From: Archangium primigenium
GTDB taxonomy: Bacteria; Myxococcota; Myxococcia; Myxococcales; Myxococcaceae
Direction of reading: 5' to 3'
Assembly (NCBI RefSeq): GCF_016904885.1
Contig: NZ_JADWYI010000001.1
Span: forward strand, 1,178,001-1,242,000
DNA length: 64,000 nucleotides
Below, piece by piece: positions 33,840 to 42,190 of the stretch; position 1 is the first letter of the stretch, and every line of letters begins with the position of its first letter. The notes under the pieces were generated by a model. The model saw only the letters and a list, made by a program, of their open reading frames with translations, was not told the DNA's origin and ran no database searches. The position numbers and the translations under genes were made by a program.

Positions 33840-34808
33840 ATGATCGCCTATTCGCCACCCACGTTGTTCTGTCCCTTTCCCCAGGAAACGCATCCGCTCC
33901 TGCCGCGGCTCGAGGAGGAGGCGCTGGCGCGCTGGGCGCTGTACCTGGGCGCGCAGGCCCGGCCCGCCTTCCTGGAGAAGCTGCGCGCGGCGCGCTTCCC
34001 GGAGCTCCTGGCGCGCTGCCACCCCTCGGCCTGCCCCGAGCGGCTGCGGGTGGCGCTCGACTTCCTCATCTGGAACTTCGCCTGGGACGACGCGGTGGAC
34101 GAGGGCGAGGTGTGCGCGGCCTGGGTGCGCGAGCAGAACTGGCGGGCCCTGGCGGTGTTGCAGGGGGCCGTGCCCGCGGCGGACGCGCCGCCGCTGTTGG
34201 GGCTGCTCGGGGACCTGCGCGCGCGCATGGCCGAGCGCATGCCGCGCGCGTGGCTGTGGCGCTTCGTGGAGGCGTGCCGCGCCTACTTCCACGGCACCTG
34301 GCGCGAGGCCCAGGCGCGCGGCGAGCAGCGGCACCTGGACGTGGCGTCGTACATCGCGCTGCGCCGCCTGTCGGTGGGCACGTCCATGGTGTTCACCCAG
34401 GTGGAGGCCGTGGAGGGCTTCGTGCTGCCCGACGAGGTGCTCGCCCACCCGGCGCTCGCGCGGCTGATGACCACGGCCACGGACGCCATCGCCTGGGCCA
34501 ACGACTTGTTCTCCTTCCCCCAGGACACGCGCGACGCCTTCCACCCGAACCTGGTGTCCTCGCTGCGCGAGGAGCGCGGACTCACGCTGCGCGACGCGCT
34601 GGACCTGGCGGTGCGCATGCACGACACCTCCGTGCGCTGCTTCCTCGTGCGCGAGACGAGCCTGCCCTCGTTCGGCGAGCACGACGCCGCCGTGTCCCGG
34701 CTGGTGCTGGGCCTGCGCCGGTGGATGCGCGCCAACATCGACTGGTCCCTCGCCTCGGGCCGCTACCCGCATGCCTCCCCGGGCGCGGGGCACTCGCGCG
34801 TGGCGTGA
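33840..34808 (+). CDS. Orphan class I terpene cyclase
   Basis: A 322-residue bacterial class I terpene synthase. The Asp-rich metal motif is FAWDDAVDEG (Asp83, Asp84, Asp87) and the NSE-type motif NDLFSFPQD (Asn221, Ser225, with Asp229 in place of Glu). The C-terminal Arg-Tyr pair of such enzymes appears in ASGRYPH. It should ionise a prenyl diphosphate (farnesyl or geranyl) and cyclise it; product unknown. No P450, prenyltransferase or methyltransferase is next to it. Strong ribosome site GGGGGGAG directly upstream. Confidence 0.9.
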   Translation: MIAYSPPTLFCPFPQETHPLLPRLEEEALARWALYLGAQARPAFLEKLRAARFPELLARCHPSACPERLRVALDFLIWNFAWDDAVDEGEVCAAWVREQNWRALAVLQGAVPAADAPPLLGLLGDLRARMAERMPRAWLWRFVEACRAYFHGTWREAQARGEQRHLDVASYIALRRLSVGTSMVFTQVEAVEGFVLPDEVLAHPALARLMTTATDAIAWANDLFSFPQDTRDAFHPNLVSSLREERGLTLRDALDLAVRMHDTSVRCFLVRETSLPSFGEHDAAVSRLVLGLRRWMRANIDWSLASGRYPHASPGAGHSRVA

Positions 34809-34842
34809 GCCCCCCGGCGCCGCCTGGGTCCGCCCGGGCGCG

Positions 34843-35457
34843 CTACTCCCAGGCGAAGTCCACCGTGCTCTCCGTCAGGGTCACCTGGCGGCTGAGCACC
34901 TGGCCCCGCAGGCGCGCGGAGAAGAGGATCTGCTGCACCGAGCCCGCGAAGTAGGGCGCCGGCAGGGCGTTGGTGTACGTGAGCCGGCCGCTCTTGGGCC
35001 CGAGCCACTTGAGCGCGCAGCCGCCATGGTCCCACGCCGTCTTGTACGCCGTGGGCAGGCTCTCCAGCAGGCGCCGGGGGTCGCGCCCCACCAGCGACAT
35101 CAACATCTTGCCCGTGGTGGACTCGAGGAAGCGCGGCGCCACGCGGAAGCCCAGGTGCTGCAGGGCCTGGGTGAAGCCGCCCTGCTCCAGGCTCAACTCC
35201 TGCGCCGCCGCGTAGCTCAACGCGAGCAAGGCGGACACCGGGTAGCTGAAGAAGGCGGTGAAGGCGGTGTGGCCCACCGCCCGGAGGCACCGCTCGTGGG
35301 CGTGTTTGCCCAACTGCGTCTTCACCACGTCCAGCGCGGTGAGGAAGAGAAAGCCCCGCGTGGTGTCGCGCGGCCCCACCAGGGCCTGCCGCCGCTGCAA
35401 TTCCTGGGCGGCGTTGAACGACGGCTCCGCGTACTGCTCCATGGACGTGCCCATCAT
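34843..35457 (-). CDS. DUF2378 (TIGR02265) myxobacterial protein
   Basis: A 204-residue protein of the TIGR02265/DUF2378 family, expanded in myxobacteria and of unknown function. Landmarks are TRGFLFLTALDVVKTQLG, FFSYPVSALLALSYAAAQ, GFRVAPRFLESTTGKMLMSL and the C-terminal RQVTLTESTVDFAWE, which contain the predicted V4R-like small-ligand fold. Convergent with the terpene cyclase by 34 bases. GGGGGGAA precedes the ATG at 35457. Confidence 0.88.
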   Translation of the reverse strand: MMGTSMEQYAEPSFNAAQELQRRQALVGPRDTTRGFLFLTALDVVKTQLGKHAHERCLRAVGHTAFTAFFSYPVSALLALSYAAAQELSLEQGGFTQALQHLGFRVAPRFLESTTGKMLMSLVGRDPRRLLESLPTAYKTAWDHGGCALKWLGPKSGRLTYTNALPAPYFAGSVQQILFSARLRGQVLSRQVTLTESTVDFAWE

Positions 35458-35599
35458 GTCTGTCTTCCCCCCGGTAACGTGGTGTCCGGGATTTTCTAAC
35501 ATGACTGGCTTCAGTCCGGCCGCTGGGCGCGGAAGACAGACAACAGGGGTGAACACTGACGGCGCGCGAGTGCCCGAGGCCTCGCACTCGCCGTTGGCA

Positions 35600-36301
35600 T
35601 CACAGACCGAGGTAGGAGAGCAGTGCGCCCAGGTCGGCATCCGACAGGGCTTCCAGGCTGTAGGGCGGCATGTTCCCGCCCACGCCGAAGAAGCGGCCGT
35701 GTCGCACCTTCTCGATGAAGACGAGCCCCGGCGTGGCGTTGGGGAAGAGCTGGGCGTAGTCCCGGGCCACCTCGGGCAGCACGGGCGCCAGCGGGGTCAG
35801 CCGCCCGTCGCCGGTGCTGCGCGTGCCGTGACAGTCCTGGCACGCGGCGCGGTACACCTCCTCGCCCCGCGTCTTGTCCCCGCGCGGCACCTCGGTGATG
35901 TCGCGCACGAGCGTGAAGGGCTGGGCGGGCGCGGTGCTCTGGGGGCTCAGGCTCACCAGGTACTCGTAGAGCGCGCGGCTCTTGGGGTCCTCGTCCTCCA
36001 GGGGCGTGGTGCCCCGCATGAAGGCCGTGTAGCAGAAGTTCACCGCGTCGATGAGCCGCACCTCGTAGCCGCCCCACCAGTTGGGCCGCGACGCGGCACC
36101 CTCCAAGGACAGGCCCGTGTACAGCTTCGCCTCGGCCTCGGCCGCGCTCGTCGCGTGGCACGTGGCGCACGAGAAGGCGTTGTACTGGCTGTCCGAGAGC
36201 TTGGGATCCTTGAAGAGCGCTTCCCCGAAATCCCGTGCCGGCGTGGGCCCTCCACACCCCACCCCCACCCCCAGGACCGCTACCCACGCCCACGCCCTCA
36301 T
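35600..36301 (-). CDS. Di-heme c-type cytochrome lipoprotein
   Basis: A 233-residue exported protein with two heme c sites: Cys45-Ala-Thr-Cys48-His49 and Cys154-Gln-Asp-Cys157-His158. A lipoprotein signal ends at Cys16 (GVGVGC), so it should sit in the periplasmic face of a membrane. Met-rich regions (FMRGTT, GGNMPPYS) may give sixth ligands. It is the last gene of a four-gene operon and its ATG overlaps the upstream stop (ATGA). Electron transfer is predicted from the motifs; its redox partner is not known, and its neighbours are propeller proteins that may bring it to the cell surface. Confidence 0.9.
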   Translation of the reverse strand: MRAWAWVAVLGVGVGCGGPTPARDFGEALFKDPKLSDSQYNAFSCATCHATSAAEAEAKLYTGLSLEGAASRPNWWGGYEVRLIDAVNFCYTAFMRGTTPLEDEDPKSRALYEYLVSLSPQSTAPAQPFTLVRDITEVPRGDKTRGEEVYRAACQDCHGTRSTGDGRLTPLAPVLPEVARDYAQLFPNATPGLVFIEKVRHGRFFGVGGNMPPYSLEALSDADLGALLSYLGL

Positions 36302-37539
36302 GGCCTTCTCCTCAAGATGCCCACCGAGTCCGGGTAGATGCCCACCCGCACCGTCTTCGTGACCTCGCCCGTCTTCAGCGCCAACACGTGCAGCGTTCCC
36401 GGTCCCACGTGATCTCCCTCGCACACCGCCAGGGCCTTGTCGCCCTCGGGCAGCAGCGTCACCTGATGCACGTTGAGACAGCCCTCGGGTGCCAGGTCGA
36501 TCGTTCCTTTAATGACAGGCCTGGCGCCGGTCACGTCGATGATGGCCACGGCCTCCACGCGCTGGTAGGGCATGAACAGTGTCTTCCCGTCCGCGCTCAG
36601 GTCACCGAACATCGGAATCCCCTGCCGCAGGGGGCTCGTTCCCTCGGGCACCACCGCGCCCTCCGCCACCAGGCCTCCCGTGGCGGGATCCAGGGCGTAC
36701 ACCGTGGATCCATTGAGGGTGCTCACCCACACCCGGCCGTCCGTGTGGGACGCGGTGAGCGCATAGGGGGAGTGGCGCGGGGACACGGGCGTGCCGGCCT
36801 GGGGCAGGGGCACGAGCGTGACGGGGTAGGCGGGGTCGTCCAGCCGCACCACGGCGATTTCGTCCGAGAGGCAGGCGACATAGGCCCGCGTCTCGTCCGG
36901 GGACAGGCGCACCGCGTGGGGCGCGGGGCACACGGACACCTTCTTCTTCACCTTCATGGTGTCCGTGTCGATGAGCACCAGCGTGGCGTTCATCTGCGCG
37001 CGTGTGCCGCCCGTGCGCGCCACCTCCTGCACCCGCAGCAGGTCGAAGTGGGTCTGGTAGAGCGTGCGCCCGTCGCGGCTGATGACGAGGTCGCCGGGGT
37101 TCCTGTCCACGCGCGTGGAGGCCACGAGCCGGTTGGTGCGCGCGTCCAGCTTGAGGCAGTAGCCGTCCGCGGTGCCGGTGCCGTGCGCGCCGTGCGGCCC
37201 CGAGCCCGCGCCGGGCACCGAGTAGGACAGGCCCACGTAATAGAAGTCCCCGGCGGGCGAGAAGGCGGCGTGGTGCGGCCCCTCCATCTCCACGGGGTTG
37301 AGCCCCACGGGCACGCGCGCGAGCTCGCCCCAGTCCGGCGTGTCCATGCCGTCCAGGGGCAAGAGGCTCACTGTGTCGTCCATGCTGTTGGTGACGACGA
37401 TGCGCCCCGCGCCGAGTTCCGGCAGGACGGGGGGCTCGGGCCAGGCGTTCGGGTGGCCGTAGTCGAGCGTGGGCTCGGTGTCCGCGCAGGCCCCGAGCAG
37501 GAGCGGCGCGAGCAGCCGCGCGAGCAGGAAGGACTTCAT
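36298..37539 (-). CDS. YncE-like beta-propeller lipoprotein
   Basis: A 413-residue lipoprotein (Cys18 in LLLGAC) with a beta-propeller made of repeats such as RIVVTNSMDDTVSLLPLDG, ADGYCLKLDARTNRLVAS, HAVRLSPDETRAYVACLSDEIAVV and VWVSTLNGSTVYALDPATG, the YncE/quinoprotein amine-dehydrogenase-like pattern. It probably binds a protein or small ligand at the surface; no catalytic residues can be named. Overlaps both neighbouring genes by four bases. Confidence 0.88.
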   Translation of the reverse strand: MKSFLLARLLAPLLLGACADTEPTLDYGHPNAWPEPPVLPELGAGRIVVTNSMDDTVSLLPLDGMDTPDWGELARVPVGLNPVEMEGPHHAAFSPAGDFYYVGLSYSVPGAGSGPHGAHGTGTADGYCLKLDARTNRLVASTRVDRNPGDLVISRDGRTLYQTHFDLLRVQEVARTGGTRAQMNATLVLIDTDTMKVKKKVSVCPAPHAVRLSPDETRAYVACLSDEIAVVRLDDPAYPVTLVPLPQAGTPVSPRHSPYALTASHTDGRVWVSTLNGSTVYALDPATGGLVAEGAVVPEGTSPLRQGIPMFGDLSADGKTLFMPYQRVEAVAIIDVTGARPVIKGTIDLAPEGCLNVHQVTLLPEGDKALAVCEGDHVGPGTLHVLALKTGEVTKTVRVGIYPDSVGILRRRP

Positions 37540-38135
37540 GGCGCGCTCCGGCGGAAGCCCCGGGGCGGGTCGAGGCGGTAGGGCCCCTCGGTGACGGTGT
37601 TCTGCAGCAGGTAGGCGCGCGTCACCTGGAGGGTGAGCGGCTGGCCCGCTTGCCGGCCGATGACGGCCCAGGACTCGGCGTCCGGCGTCCACGTGGTCTC
37701 CGAGGTGAGGATCTGCGCCACGGGGCAGGTGCCGCCCGCGAACACCTCCACCCAGTACAGCTCGCCCGTGTAGGGCGGCAGGTGCGCGTGGGCCGAGGGG
37801 ACGAGCCACTCGCCGAGCCACGCGAGGGGCCGGAAGGGGCGCGTGGGCGGGGAGGCGGGCGTACGCGAGGCCTCGGGGAGGGCCCAGGCCCAGGTGGGCG
37901 GGGGCGCGTCGGCGGCGTAGGCCTCGCCCTCGGTGGGGCTCGCCAGGTACACGGCGCCCGAGGTGTCCAGGGGCTTGTTCCGCACGTCCACCATGGAGTG
38001 CCAGGCCTCGTCGGTGGCCTTGCCGCCGTAGAGCGGCTCGGCGCAGGCGGTGACCTCGGGTTCCTTCTCCCCGCAGGCGGCGGTGACGAGGGCCAGCAGG
38101 GCCAGGCCGACGGTGCTGGAGGCTTTCACGTTCAT
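37536..38135 (-). CDS. Exported lipoprotein in the cytochrome operon
   Basis: A 199-residue lipoprotein (LVTAAC at Cys21) with six or seven extracellular-type cysteines and Trp/Pro-rich strands (TWAWALPEASRTP, TGELYWVEVFAGGTCPV). I recognise no family. Coupled on both sides by ATGA overlaps, so it is made in step with the propellers and cytochrome and probably belongs to the same surface complex. Confidence 0.78.
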   Translation of the reverse strand: MNVKASSTVGLALLALVTAACGEKEPEVTACAEPLYGGKATDEAWHSMVDVRNKPLDTSGAVYLASPTEGEAYAADAPPPTWAWALPEASRTPASPPTRPFRPLAWLGEWLVPSAHAHLPPYTGELYWVEVFAGGTCPVAQILTSETTWTPDAESWAVIGRQAGQPLTLQVTRAYLLQNTVTEGPYRLDPPRGFRRSAP

Positions 38136-39544
38136 GGGGTGGGCTCCGGGTGGGTGCGGCGGAAGCGGCGCGACAGGCCGAGGACGAGCGGGGCGAGCAG
38201 CAGCAGCGGCGCCCCGTCCGTGGCGGCGCAGCCCTTCTTCGGGGGCGGGGTCGGGGCGGGGGGCGGCTCCCCGGGAATGTCCGGGCCGCCCGCGTCCGGG
38301 GGCTCCGAGGGGCCCGCGTCCGGCACGCCCGCGTCGGGCGGGGGCTCGGAGGGCAGGGTGGGGTCGGCCTCGATGGTGGGGGCGAACTGGGGCCAGCGGC
38401 TCCGGCAGATGTCATGCCCCGGTGTGCCGGCGGGACAGGCCGGGGGCTTCATGTCGGGCAGGTTGAAGAGGGGCGTGTACGAGTCGCCGTCATCAGACGT
38501 GGTGGCCAGGGCCCAGTCGTGCAGTCGCGAGGCGCCGCAGACGTAGAGCGTGCCGTCGTGGCGCTCGGCGCAGGCGTTGCCGTCGGGCAGGGCGAGCATG
38601 GTGGCGCGCGTCTCCCCGACGCGCACGCGGAACAGGCGCGTCTGGGTGGCGGCCCACGCCGTGTCGCCGTCCGCGGAGACCTCCATGTTGATGAAGGGCT
38701 CGTCCAGGCCGTCATGGGCCTGACCGCTGGGGTGGATGATGGAGCGGAACGTCCGGCCGCCGTCGCGGCTCTCCAGGATGTACGTCCAGATGCCGGCGCT
38801 GTCCGTGGAGGTGACGCGCGCCCAGAGCCGGTCGGGGTCGTGGTCGGCCACGCGAAGGACGAACAGGTCATACGGGCGCGAGTTGGTGGGGAGGTCCGCG
38901 AAGGGGTGGGGGTAGGTCGTCCAGGTGAGGCCCTCGTCGTCGCTGCGGTGGATGCGCAGGCCGTCCGGGGTGCTCGCGGACACGTAGAGGCGCGTGGGGT
39001 CCGAGGGCGCCACCTTCACGCTCGGGTAGACGTCCGTGTCGCTCGCGAGGGAGGTGAGGGTGAACGTCTCGCCGTTGTCGTCGCTGCGGTACAGGCCGTT
39101 GGTGGTGCCGGAGCGGCCGGTGGTGACCCAGAGGCGCTGGGGGTGGGAGGCGGGCGAGGCGAGGCCGATGGGCCAGAGCACCTTGTCGCGGGCGCGTGGG
39201 GGGGTGAAGAAGGGGTGCTTGTTCCAGGTGCAGCCCTGGTCCTTGGAGACGATGAGGTCCGAGCCGGTGACGGCGAGCAGGGTGCCCTCGGGCTGCCAGA
39301 GGTAGGTCTCCGGACGCCAGCCGCCGTAGGAGAGGGCCTCGGGGCAGAGCCAGCTCCAGCTCTTGCCGCGGTCGTGGGAGACGATGGCGCCGAAGGTGGC
39401 CCCGAGCAGCAGGTCCTCGGGGTGATCGCGGCGGATGGTGAGGCTGGTGGTGTCGGGGTAGCCGTTGTGCGCCAGGGCGGGCGGGGCGAGCAGCGCGAGG
39501 GGCAGCAGACGCCCCACGAGGCGGAGCGAGGTGGACGGTCTCAA
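38132..39544 (-). CDS. BNR-repeat propeller with MYXO-CTERM tail
   Basis: A 470-residue exported protein. After a signal peptide ending near PALAHNG, five Asp-box (BNR) motifs mark a sialidase-like propeller: SHDRGKSW, SKDQGCTW, RSDDNGETF, RSDDEGLTW and SRDGGRTF. A Pro/Asp-rich linker leads to a C-terminal KKGC, a hydrophobic helix (LLLLAPLVLGL) and RRFRR, the MYXO-CTERM arrangement. The catalytic residues of sialidase are not apparent, so a binding role is likelier. I chose the TTG at 39544 because GGAGG lies six bases upstream and the signal peptide begins there. First gene of the operon. Confidence 0.88.
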   Translation of the reverse strand: MRPSTSLRLVGRLLPLALLAPPALAHNGYPDTTSLTIRRDHPEDLLLGATFGAIVSHDRGKSWSWLCPEALSYGGWRPETYLWQPEGTLLAVTGSDLIVSKDQGCTWNKHPFFTPPRARDKVLWPIGLASPASHPQRLWVTTGRSGTTNGLYRSDDNGETFTLTSLASDTDVYPSVKVAPSDPTRLYVSASTPDGLRIHRSDDEGLTWTTYPHPFADLPTNSRPYDLFVLRVADHDPDRLWARVTSTDSAGIWTYILESRDGGRTFRSIIHPSGQAHDGLDEPFINMEVSADGDTAWAATQTRLFRVRVGETRATMLALPDGNACAERHDGTLYVCGASRLHDWALATTSDDGDSYTPLFNLPDMKPPACPAGTPGHDICRSRWPQFAPTIEADPTLPSEPPPDAGVPDAGPSEPPDAGGPDIPGEPPPAPTPPPKKGCAATDGAPLLLLAPLVLGLSRRFRRTHPEPTP

Positions 39545-39723
39545 TGGGGCCTCCGGGGGACCTCCACGATAGACCCGTCGAGAAGCGGGGACCACCGCCG
39601 ATGGCGCTCGCCCACTCCCCGTGCGAGTCGACATGGGTGTGCGCCCCACCTTGTTCTATTGAGCCGCGATGAAGGCTCACTCGCCGAGGGGCGGATGGTC
39701 CCGCCTTGGTGGGACTGGGTCTG

Positions 39724-39936
39724 ATGATGGGGGGCGAGGCCATCCATGGTGGGGGCGACTGGAAGCGGGGTCGCGCGTGGGCCGGAGAATGGAATCGGCG
39801 GCTCATGGATACCCTGCGGAGGGCCGAGACCCGGGCGGGCCGGACGCTGTCACGCAACGAGATCCTGGACATCGCGGCGGAGGCCCTGGAGGACGATCAA
39901 CTCCCCATGAATTTCGTTTCCTGGAGGGGGCGATGA
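39724..39936 (+). CDS. Small protein upstream of a coupled gene, unknown function
   Basis: A 70-residue protein ending LSRNEILDIAAEALEDDQLPMNFVSWRGR (shown in part). It has no recognised family. TGA overlaps the next ATG as ATGA (39933-39936), a strong sign both are translated. A TTG at 39706 or an ATG at 39805 are alternative starts. Could be a regulator or antidote of the next gene; there is no direct evidence for this. Confidence 0.5.
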   Translation: MMGGEAIHGGGDWKRGRAWAGEWNRRLMDTLRRAETRAGRTLSRNEILDIAAEALEDDQLPMNFVSWRGR

Positions 39937-40403
39937 GTGATGGACGTCCCTGGGACGGAGATTGGAGGGCCCGCCTCCATGCGCGGGTTCGCGAGCGGGG
40001 CTACGACTCACTCACCGCGTTCGCGGAAGCGCGACCCACCGACACCCTCGTGGCCTTGGCCAGGCAACTGGGCGAGGAAGACATCGCGGGCGTCCAGGTC
40101 TTGAGCGGTCTGCTCGCGGAGGCGGAGCGTGCGAGACGCGTCACCCGCTTCGTGCGGGGTGTGCTCGTGCGCATGTACTCCCAAGCGCTTCCCGAGGGCT
40201 GGCCGGCCGTGCTGGATGATGCCCACCGGTTCAAGGTCGCCAAGATGCTGGGGCGATGGTTCGCCTACGCTCCCGAGACGCACCAGGAGCGCGTCGACCG
40301 GGCGAGCGATGCGCTCCTCGCCACCCCCCCTCCCATTGGCTGGCGCCCCCTTGGCCCCGACGACGAGCTCCTGCGCGTGCTTCTGCCCGACGACACGGTC
40401 TGA
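39933..40403 (+). CDS. Helical protein, unknown function
   Basis: A 156-residue, mostly helical protein: RARLHARVRERGYDSLTAFAEA resembles a small N-terminal helix-turn-helix, and AERARRVTRFVRGVLVRMY a following helix. Not recognised. Coupled by ATGA to the preceding small gene. The two are flanked by a MYXO-CTERM operon and an LVIVD lipoprotein, with no obvious link. Confidence 0.62.
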   Translation: MSDGRPWDGDWRARLHARVRERGYDSLTAFAEARPTDTLVALARQLGEEDIAGVQVLSGLLAEAERARRVTRFVRGVLVRMYSQALPEGWPAVLDDAHRFKVAKMLGRWFAYAPETHQERVDRASDALLATPPPIGWRPLGPDDELLRVLLPDDTV

Positions 40404-40477
40404 CAGGGAAGCGAACCGAAGCTGACAGGCCCACGTTTGACGTGCGTCGAAATCGACGTATGTGATTCTTGTCGTAC

Positions 40478-40563
40478 GTTTGGGTGCGGCTCGGACATCC
40501 AAGGACACGGGGCCCCTCGATTTGCATCGGGAGGGCGTCCGGGTTCGACTCCGCGCTCCAACA
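40478..40563 (+). other. tRNA-like sequence, incomplete fold
   Basis: The stretch contains GGGTTCGACTCC, matching a T-loop (TTCGACT at 40544-40550), and GTTTGGG at 40478-40484 pairs six of seven positions with CTCCAAC at 40556-40562. A position-8-like T follows the 5' arm. However, T-stem and anticodon-stem pairs have mismatches and no D arm can be drawn, and no CCA is encoded. It may be a decayed tRNA or chance. Confidence 0.2.
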
Positions 40564-40586
40564 CCCTGGAGCCGAGGAGTTCCCGA

Positions 40587-42161
40587 ATGAAGAGCCCGCG
40601 ATGGGCGCGCGCGACCGTGGTCGCCGCGTGGATGGTGTCGGCCTGTGGCCCCGAGCCCGTGCCGACCCCGGCGCCCACCCCCAAGCCCCCGCCCACCGAC
40701 GCCCAGGGCGACTGGGAGGACCCGGGGCGCTACGCCGCGTGTCAGGTGTATTCCGTCCAGGGCGTGGCGTGTGGGGAGCCGGAGGTCTTCGACCTCAAGT
40801 CCTGTGACACGGGCTCGCTCGCGGGCCTGGCGCGCGAGGCCGCCTACACCGTGGTGTACCGGGCCGAGCGCGCGCCGCCCACCATCGCGGCGGATGCCTT
40901 CCGGCTCTCGCCCGCGGGGCACTCGTACCGGGGCGTCGCGCCCTCGCAGGCCCGGCTCGACGACCGGGACTTCTTCCTGTCGAGCACGAGCACGAACGAC
41001 GCCGGGGTCACCACGCGCTACTCCCTGCGGGGCTGCCGCGCCGAGGGGGACCGGCTGTATGGCTGCTACGCGGGGTGCCGCAATGGGCAGTTCATCAACT
41101 ACGGCACCTTCCTGGCCCAGCGCGTGTCGCGGCGCCCGGGCGAGGCGGAGGCCTCCGGGTTGACGCTCGTGTCCGAGTCCCCCGTGTCCCATGGCCTGGC
41201 GGCGGATGTCTATGTCACCCAGGGGCATGCCTACGTGGTGTCCCTGCCCCTGGGCAGCACGCCGGGTGGCCTGTCTGTCTTCGACGTGCGCGATCCGGCC
41301 GCGCCGGTGCTGAAGACGGAGATCAGCCTGCCCAAGGACAACTATTGGAACGGCGTGTGGGCCCAGGGCAACGCGCTCTACGTGGCCAGCGCGAACACGG
41401 GTGTCATCACGTTCGACATCTCCAATCCGGCGGCGCCCCGGCTGCTGCGCAGTCTGCCCTCGGGCGTGGGCGCCATCGACGTGCACACCGTCTTCGTGGA
41501 GGGCGAGCGGCTCTACGCCATGTCGGTGGGGCCCGTGCCCAAGACGCTCATTTTCGACATCCGCCAGCCCACCGAGCCCGCGCCGCTGGGCGAGTACGTG
41601 GAGCCGGGCGCGGGCGTGGACTGGACGGTGGGCTTTCCCCACGATGCGCTGGCGTTCGAGGGGCGGCTGTACATCAACCACTGGCGCGCGGGCTACCTGG
41701 TGGTGGACGTGAGCGACCCGCGCGAGCCCAAGAAGCTGGGCGCGTTCACCTACCCCTACGCCACGAGCCACGCGAACGCGGTGGGCCGCTTCGGCGACCG
41801 GCTCATCGCCTTCGAGGGCGGCGAGAGCTGGGGCGCGCACCTGCGCGTGCTGGACGTGACGGACCCGGCGAATCCCCGGCGCATCGGGGAGTACAAGCTC
41901 TCGGAGAACGTCTCCATCCACAACATGGTGCTGGTGGGCCAGCGGCTGTACATCGCGCACTACCAGCACGGCGTGCGGGTGCTGGACGTGTCGGTGCCCG
42001 AGTCGCCCCGGGAGGTGGCCTACTTCAACACGGTGAAGGGCGGCGAGCCGCACCGGGGCGAGGGCTTCTACGACGGGGCGATCGGCATCCGCGTGCCGGG
42101 GGACGGCCACGTGTATGTCATCGACACCTCGCGCGGGATGCTCATCTTCCCCGAGCCCTGA
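40587..42161 (+). CDS. LVIVD-repeat lipoprotein
   Basis: A 524-residue lipoprotein (AWMVSAC). After a Pro-rich linker and a Cys-containing N-terminal domain comes a beta-propeller of LVIVD-type repeats (PF08309-like): GGLSVFDVRDPAAPVL, GVITFDISNPAAPRLL, AGYLVVDVSDPREPKKL, HLRVLDVTDPANPRRI and HGVRVLDVSVPESPRE. Each unit ends in the Asp-x-Pro turn. Such proteins are usually surface-exposed and bind other proteins; role unknown. GAGGAG lies upstream of the ATG. Confidence 0.9.
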   Translation: MKSPRWARATVVAAWMVSACGPEPVPTPAPTPKPPPTDAQGDWEDPGRYAACQVYSVQGVACGEPEVFDLKSCDTGSLAGLAREAAYTVVYRAERAPPTIAADAFRLSPAGHSYRGVAPSQARLDDRDFFLSSTSTNDAGVTTRYSLRGCRAEGDRLYGCYAGCRNGQFINYGTFLAQRVSRRPGEAEASGLTLVSESPVSHGLAADVYVTQGHAYVVSLPLGSTPGGLSVFDVRDPAAPVLKTEISLPKDNYWNGVWAQGNALYVASANTGVITFDISNPAAPRLLRSLPSGVGAIDVHTVFVEGERLYAMSVGPVPKTLIFDIRQPTEPAPLGEYVEPGAGVDWTVGFPHDALAFEGRLYINHWRAGYLVVDVSDPREPKKLGAFTYPYATSHANAVGRFGDRLIAFEGGESWGAHLRVLDVTDPANPRRIGEYKLSENVSIHNMVLVGQRLYIAHYQHGVRVLDVSVPESPREVAYFNTVKGGEPHRGEGFYDGAIGIRVPGDGHVYVIDTSRGMLIFPEP

Positions 42162-42190
42162 GCGCGCGTGCTAGGCAGGGCGGCGGCCCG

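Noticed and set aside
40478-40563. Functional tRNA gene
   Set aside because: No D arm, poor T and anticodon stems, and no encoded CCA. Reported only as a weak tRNA-like sequence.
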